64,000 nt of DNA, taken from contig NZ_AUIF01000011.1 of assembly GCF_000423565.1 (NCBI RefSeq), positions 62,001-126,000 on the forward strand, given 5' to 3'. The translations under genes were made by a program, and so were the position numbers. Below are positions 62,556 to 64,000 of this stretch, in pieces. This stretch comes from Runella zeae DSM 19591. Its GTDB lineage: Bacteria > Bacteroidota > Bacteroidia > Cytophagales > Spirosomataceae. The notes below the pieces were generated by a model. That model saw only the letters and a program-made list of their open reading frames with translations. It was not told the DNA's origin and made no database searches. Positions within the stretch are counted from its first letter, which is position 1. Every line of letters begins with the position of its first letter.

Positions 62556-63272
62556 TTATTTAGTAGGCTTCTTAAAAACCGCCTCATCTATGGGAGTATT
62601 AACTGCGATTTTGTTGGTAGTAAAAGCCAAATTCCCCATTTGATTGCTCATTTCGAGCGTATGAGGGTACTTTACTCCTTCTACATCTTTGTAGTCCGAA
62701 AATTCAACTTCTGCATTTTGTCCCTGAGCTACCACGATTATTTTACTCACCAAAAAAGTGGTGGCATCTACATATTCATCGTGGCTTTGACCATCTTTAC
62801 TAGTGACTTTTAAATGATATACGTCTTTTTTATTCAACTTTTCTGTGCCAACAAGCTCAATGGTGTTTCCTTTTTCTTTGTAGTTAACCAAAGCACCAAA
62901 GGGATCAAGTTGGCTAGCTTGTTGTTTTACCATTTCGGCAGGCATATCTTCTGGCTCGCCTGTACCTCCCATCATAGCAGGACGAATCATCCAGCCCGAG
63001 TTAATATCCGATACTTGGATCATAGAGTTTCCCATAACAGTCGATTCAGATCTCAGCACCTTACCCACTACCATAGTGGTTTTATTGGGAATTTCCATAC
63101 TCTGTACCGAAAGTGTCCTTTCAATAATCAGCGTATTCACGCCTTTTAGTTTATCGGCGCCACCCAAAGCAGCTACGTGTTTATCCACAATCTCATCTAC
63201 AGTTTGGGCATAAGCGCCTACTGATACAAAAGCAACAAAAGCTGCGGCCAAAAATTTGTTAGTTTTCATCAT
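62556..63272 (-). CDS. Secreted LolA-fold-like (outer-membrane-lipoprotein-sorting-type) protein
   Basis: The 238-residue protein can start at either of two adjacent ATG codons and has a signal peptide (MKTNKFLAAAFVAFVSVGAYAQ). The mature start TVDEIVDKHVAALGGADKLKGVNTLIIERTL is typical of Bacteroidota proteins annotated as outer membrane lipoprotein-sorting-like, and the rest is a run of beta strands (VYHLKVTSKDGQSHDEYVDATTFLVSKIIV; VEFSDYKDVEGVKYPHTLEMS) fitting the LolA fold. Its real cargo is unknown. It lies 50 bp downstream of the outer membrane beta-barrel gene on the same strand and may form an operon with it. Confidence 0.8.
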   Translation of the reverse strand: MMKTNKFLAAAFVAFVSVGAYAQTVDEIVDKHVAALGGADKLKGVNTLIIERTLSVQSMEIPNKTTMVVGKVLRSESTVMGNSMIQVSDINSGWMIRPAMMGGTGEPEDMPAEMVKQQASQLDPFGALVNYKEKGNTIELVGTEKLNKKDVYHLKVTSKDGQSHDEYVDATTFLVSKIIVVAQGQNAEVEFSDYKDVEGVKYPHTLEMSNQMGNLAFTTNKIAVNTPIDEAVFKKPTK

Positions 63273-63322
63273 GTTTTAGTTATGGTTATTATATTTTTTT
63301 AGTGATTGATTATCAAGAAGAT

Positions 63323-64000
63323 TTAGTTGCGTTGTGGTGCACCTCCTGTTGGAGCGCCGGTTCCACCTTGTCCACTGTTTTCAGATTTTACGTCATCATT
63401 ATTGACCGAGCGTGCTTTCTTTTTCGGGGCGTCGGTGGTCATTTTTCCAATTTTGTAAGTGAATGTTAGACGTACACCTCGGTTGTAAAGAAACACATCA
63501 CTGATTTGGCTAAATTGTGGTGAGGTAAGTTTGCTATGAATGTTGAATCGACGGTTAAAGAAGTTTTCTCCCGCCAACCCAAGGCTTCCTTTTTTGTTTT
63601 TGAAATCTTTCTTGATTCCGACTGTATAAAAGGCAAATCCGCCTTGCATTCCTTGTAACTGTACTTGATTGCCTTGCAAAAATCCAAAGGCTTGCGCTCC
63701 CCAGCCATTTTTGAAAGTAGCTTGCGAAAACATCCCACCACTCACGTTCATACCCGAGTTGGTAAATTCTTGTGAAACACCATTTTCACCCAAAGCTTGC
63801 CCCGTAAGTCTGCTATAGAAAATATTGGAGAAAATACCGATGTTGATTTTGGAAGTAACCGCGATGTTGGTAAATATATTAGCTCCATAGGCATGTTGAC
63901 GACCAATGTTTTCGTAGGTTGTCACGATAGCACCAGCGAGTGTATCAGAAGGCTGACGTACTTGGGTGATGGCGTTGTTGGTAATACGTCCAAAAAACGT
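63323..64000 (-). CDS. Outer membrane beta-barrel family protein, C-terminal part (5' end outside window)
   Basis: The frame is open to the right edge (RITNNAITQVRQPSDTLAGAIVTTYENIGRQHAYGANIFTNIAV), so the gene starts beyond the window and about 226 residues are visible. Alternating beta-strand sequence such as TSKINIGIFSNIFYSRLTGQ, GGMFSQATFKNGWGAQAFGFLQGNQVQLQG and GFAFYTVGIKKDFKNKKGSLGLAGENFFNRRF ends with VFLYNRGVRLTFTYKIGKM, like the last strands of a TonB-dependent-receptor-type barrel (OMP_b-brl_3 group). A polar Gly/Pro-rich tail follows (SENSGQGGTGAPTGGAPQRN). The substrate cannot be inferred. Confidence 0.85.
   Translation of the reverse strand, partial: TFFGRITNNAITQVRQPSDTLAGAIVTTYENIGRQHAYGANIFTNIAVTSKINIGIFSNIFYSRLTGQALGENGVSQEFTNSGMNVSGGMFSQATFKNGWGAQAFGFLQGNQVQLQGMQGGFAFYTVGIKKDFKNKKGSLGLAGENFFNRRFNIHSKLTSPQFSQISDVFLYNRGVRLTFTYKIGKMTTDAPKKKARSVNNDDVKSENSGQGGTGAPTGGAPQRN

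Overview
The window looks like chromosome from a Bacteroidota of the order Cytophagales, most likely a Runella-like member of the Spirosomaceae. This is inferred from the FtsX permeases with an N-terminal permease-prefix domain, an OMP_b-brl-type outer membrane protein, the absence of clear Shine-Dalgarno sequences, a Bacteroidetes-type -7 box (TATATTTG) and a bacterial gasdermin. No rRNA, tRNA, CRISPR array or phage gene was seen.

Bases 1-26113 and 34903-52674 hold fifteen MacB/FtsX-type permease genes. One is cut by the window edge and one is frameshifted. Most lie in operons headed by a short PadR regulator followed by one to three permeases. No ABC ATPase gene is present, so the permeases must use an ATPase encoded elsewhere or have another role. 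Seven of these operons share one upstream layout: a tandem pair of 16-bp palindromes (TGTMCG-N4-CGGACA type, 20-21 bp centre to centre), then a TGGCA...TTT element resembling a sigma-54 -24/-12 promoter, then the first gene 20-45 bp on (about 200 bp for the operon lacking padR). Two operons carry a ~179-bp MITE between the palindromes and the promoter. A palindromic repeat family (GTAGAGACGTTGCA plus its inverse), sometimes expanded into 19-bp tandem arrays, sits after several permease genes.

Bases 26192-34690, all on the minus strand, encode a two-component system (OmpR-type regulator and histidine kinase), a small membrane protein and a complete RND efflux system (adaptor, pump, outer membrane channel). 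A secreted sugar isomerase/epimerase-like protein is at 43263-44108.

Bases 52900-59890 are the most remarkable part: a 7-kb module bracketed by 57-bp direct repeats with one mismatch. It encodes three formylglycine-generating-enzyme-fold (C-type-lectin-fold) proteins, an LRR-Roc-COR GTPase with a C-terminal CHAT (caspase-like) protease domain, and, 4 bp downstream, a bacterial gasdermin with the N-terminal cysteine typical of that family. The C-termini of the second and third FGE-fold proteins differ almost only at the first two positions of codons that would be AAY in a template, which is the signature of diversity-generating retroelement (DGR) mutagenesis. A 46-bp piece between them carries the unmutated AAC-rich sequence and looks like the 3' end of a template repeat. 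No reverse transcriptase is in the window. My reading is a programmed-death defence system: hypervariable lectin-fold sensors, a GTPase-protease switch, and a gasdermin pore.

Bases 60022-64000 hold a small membrane protein, a secreted DUF5060/DUF4038 glycoside hydrolase-like protein, a small periplasmic helical protein, a LolA-fold-like secreted protein, and the C-terminal part of an outer membrane beta-barrel protein.
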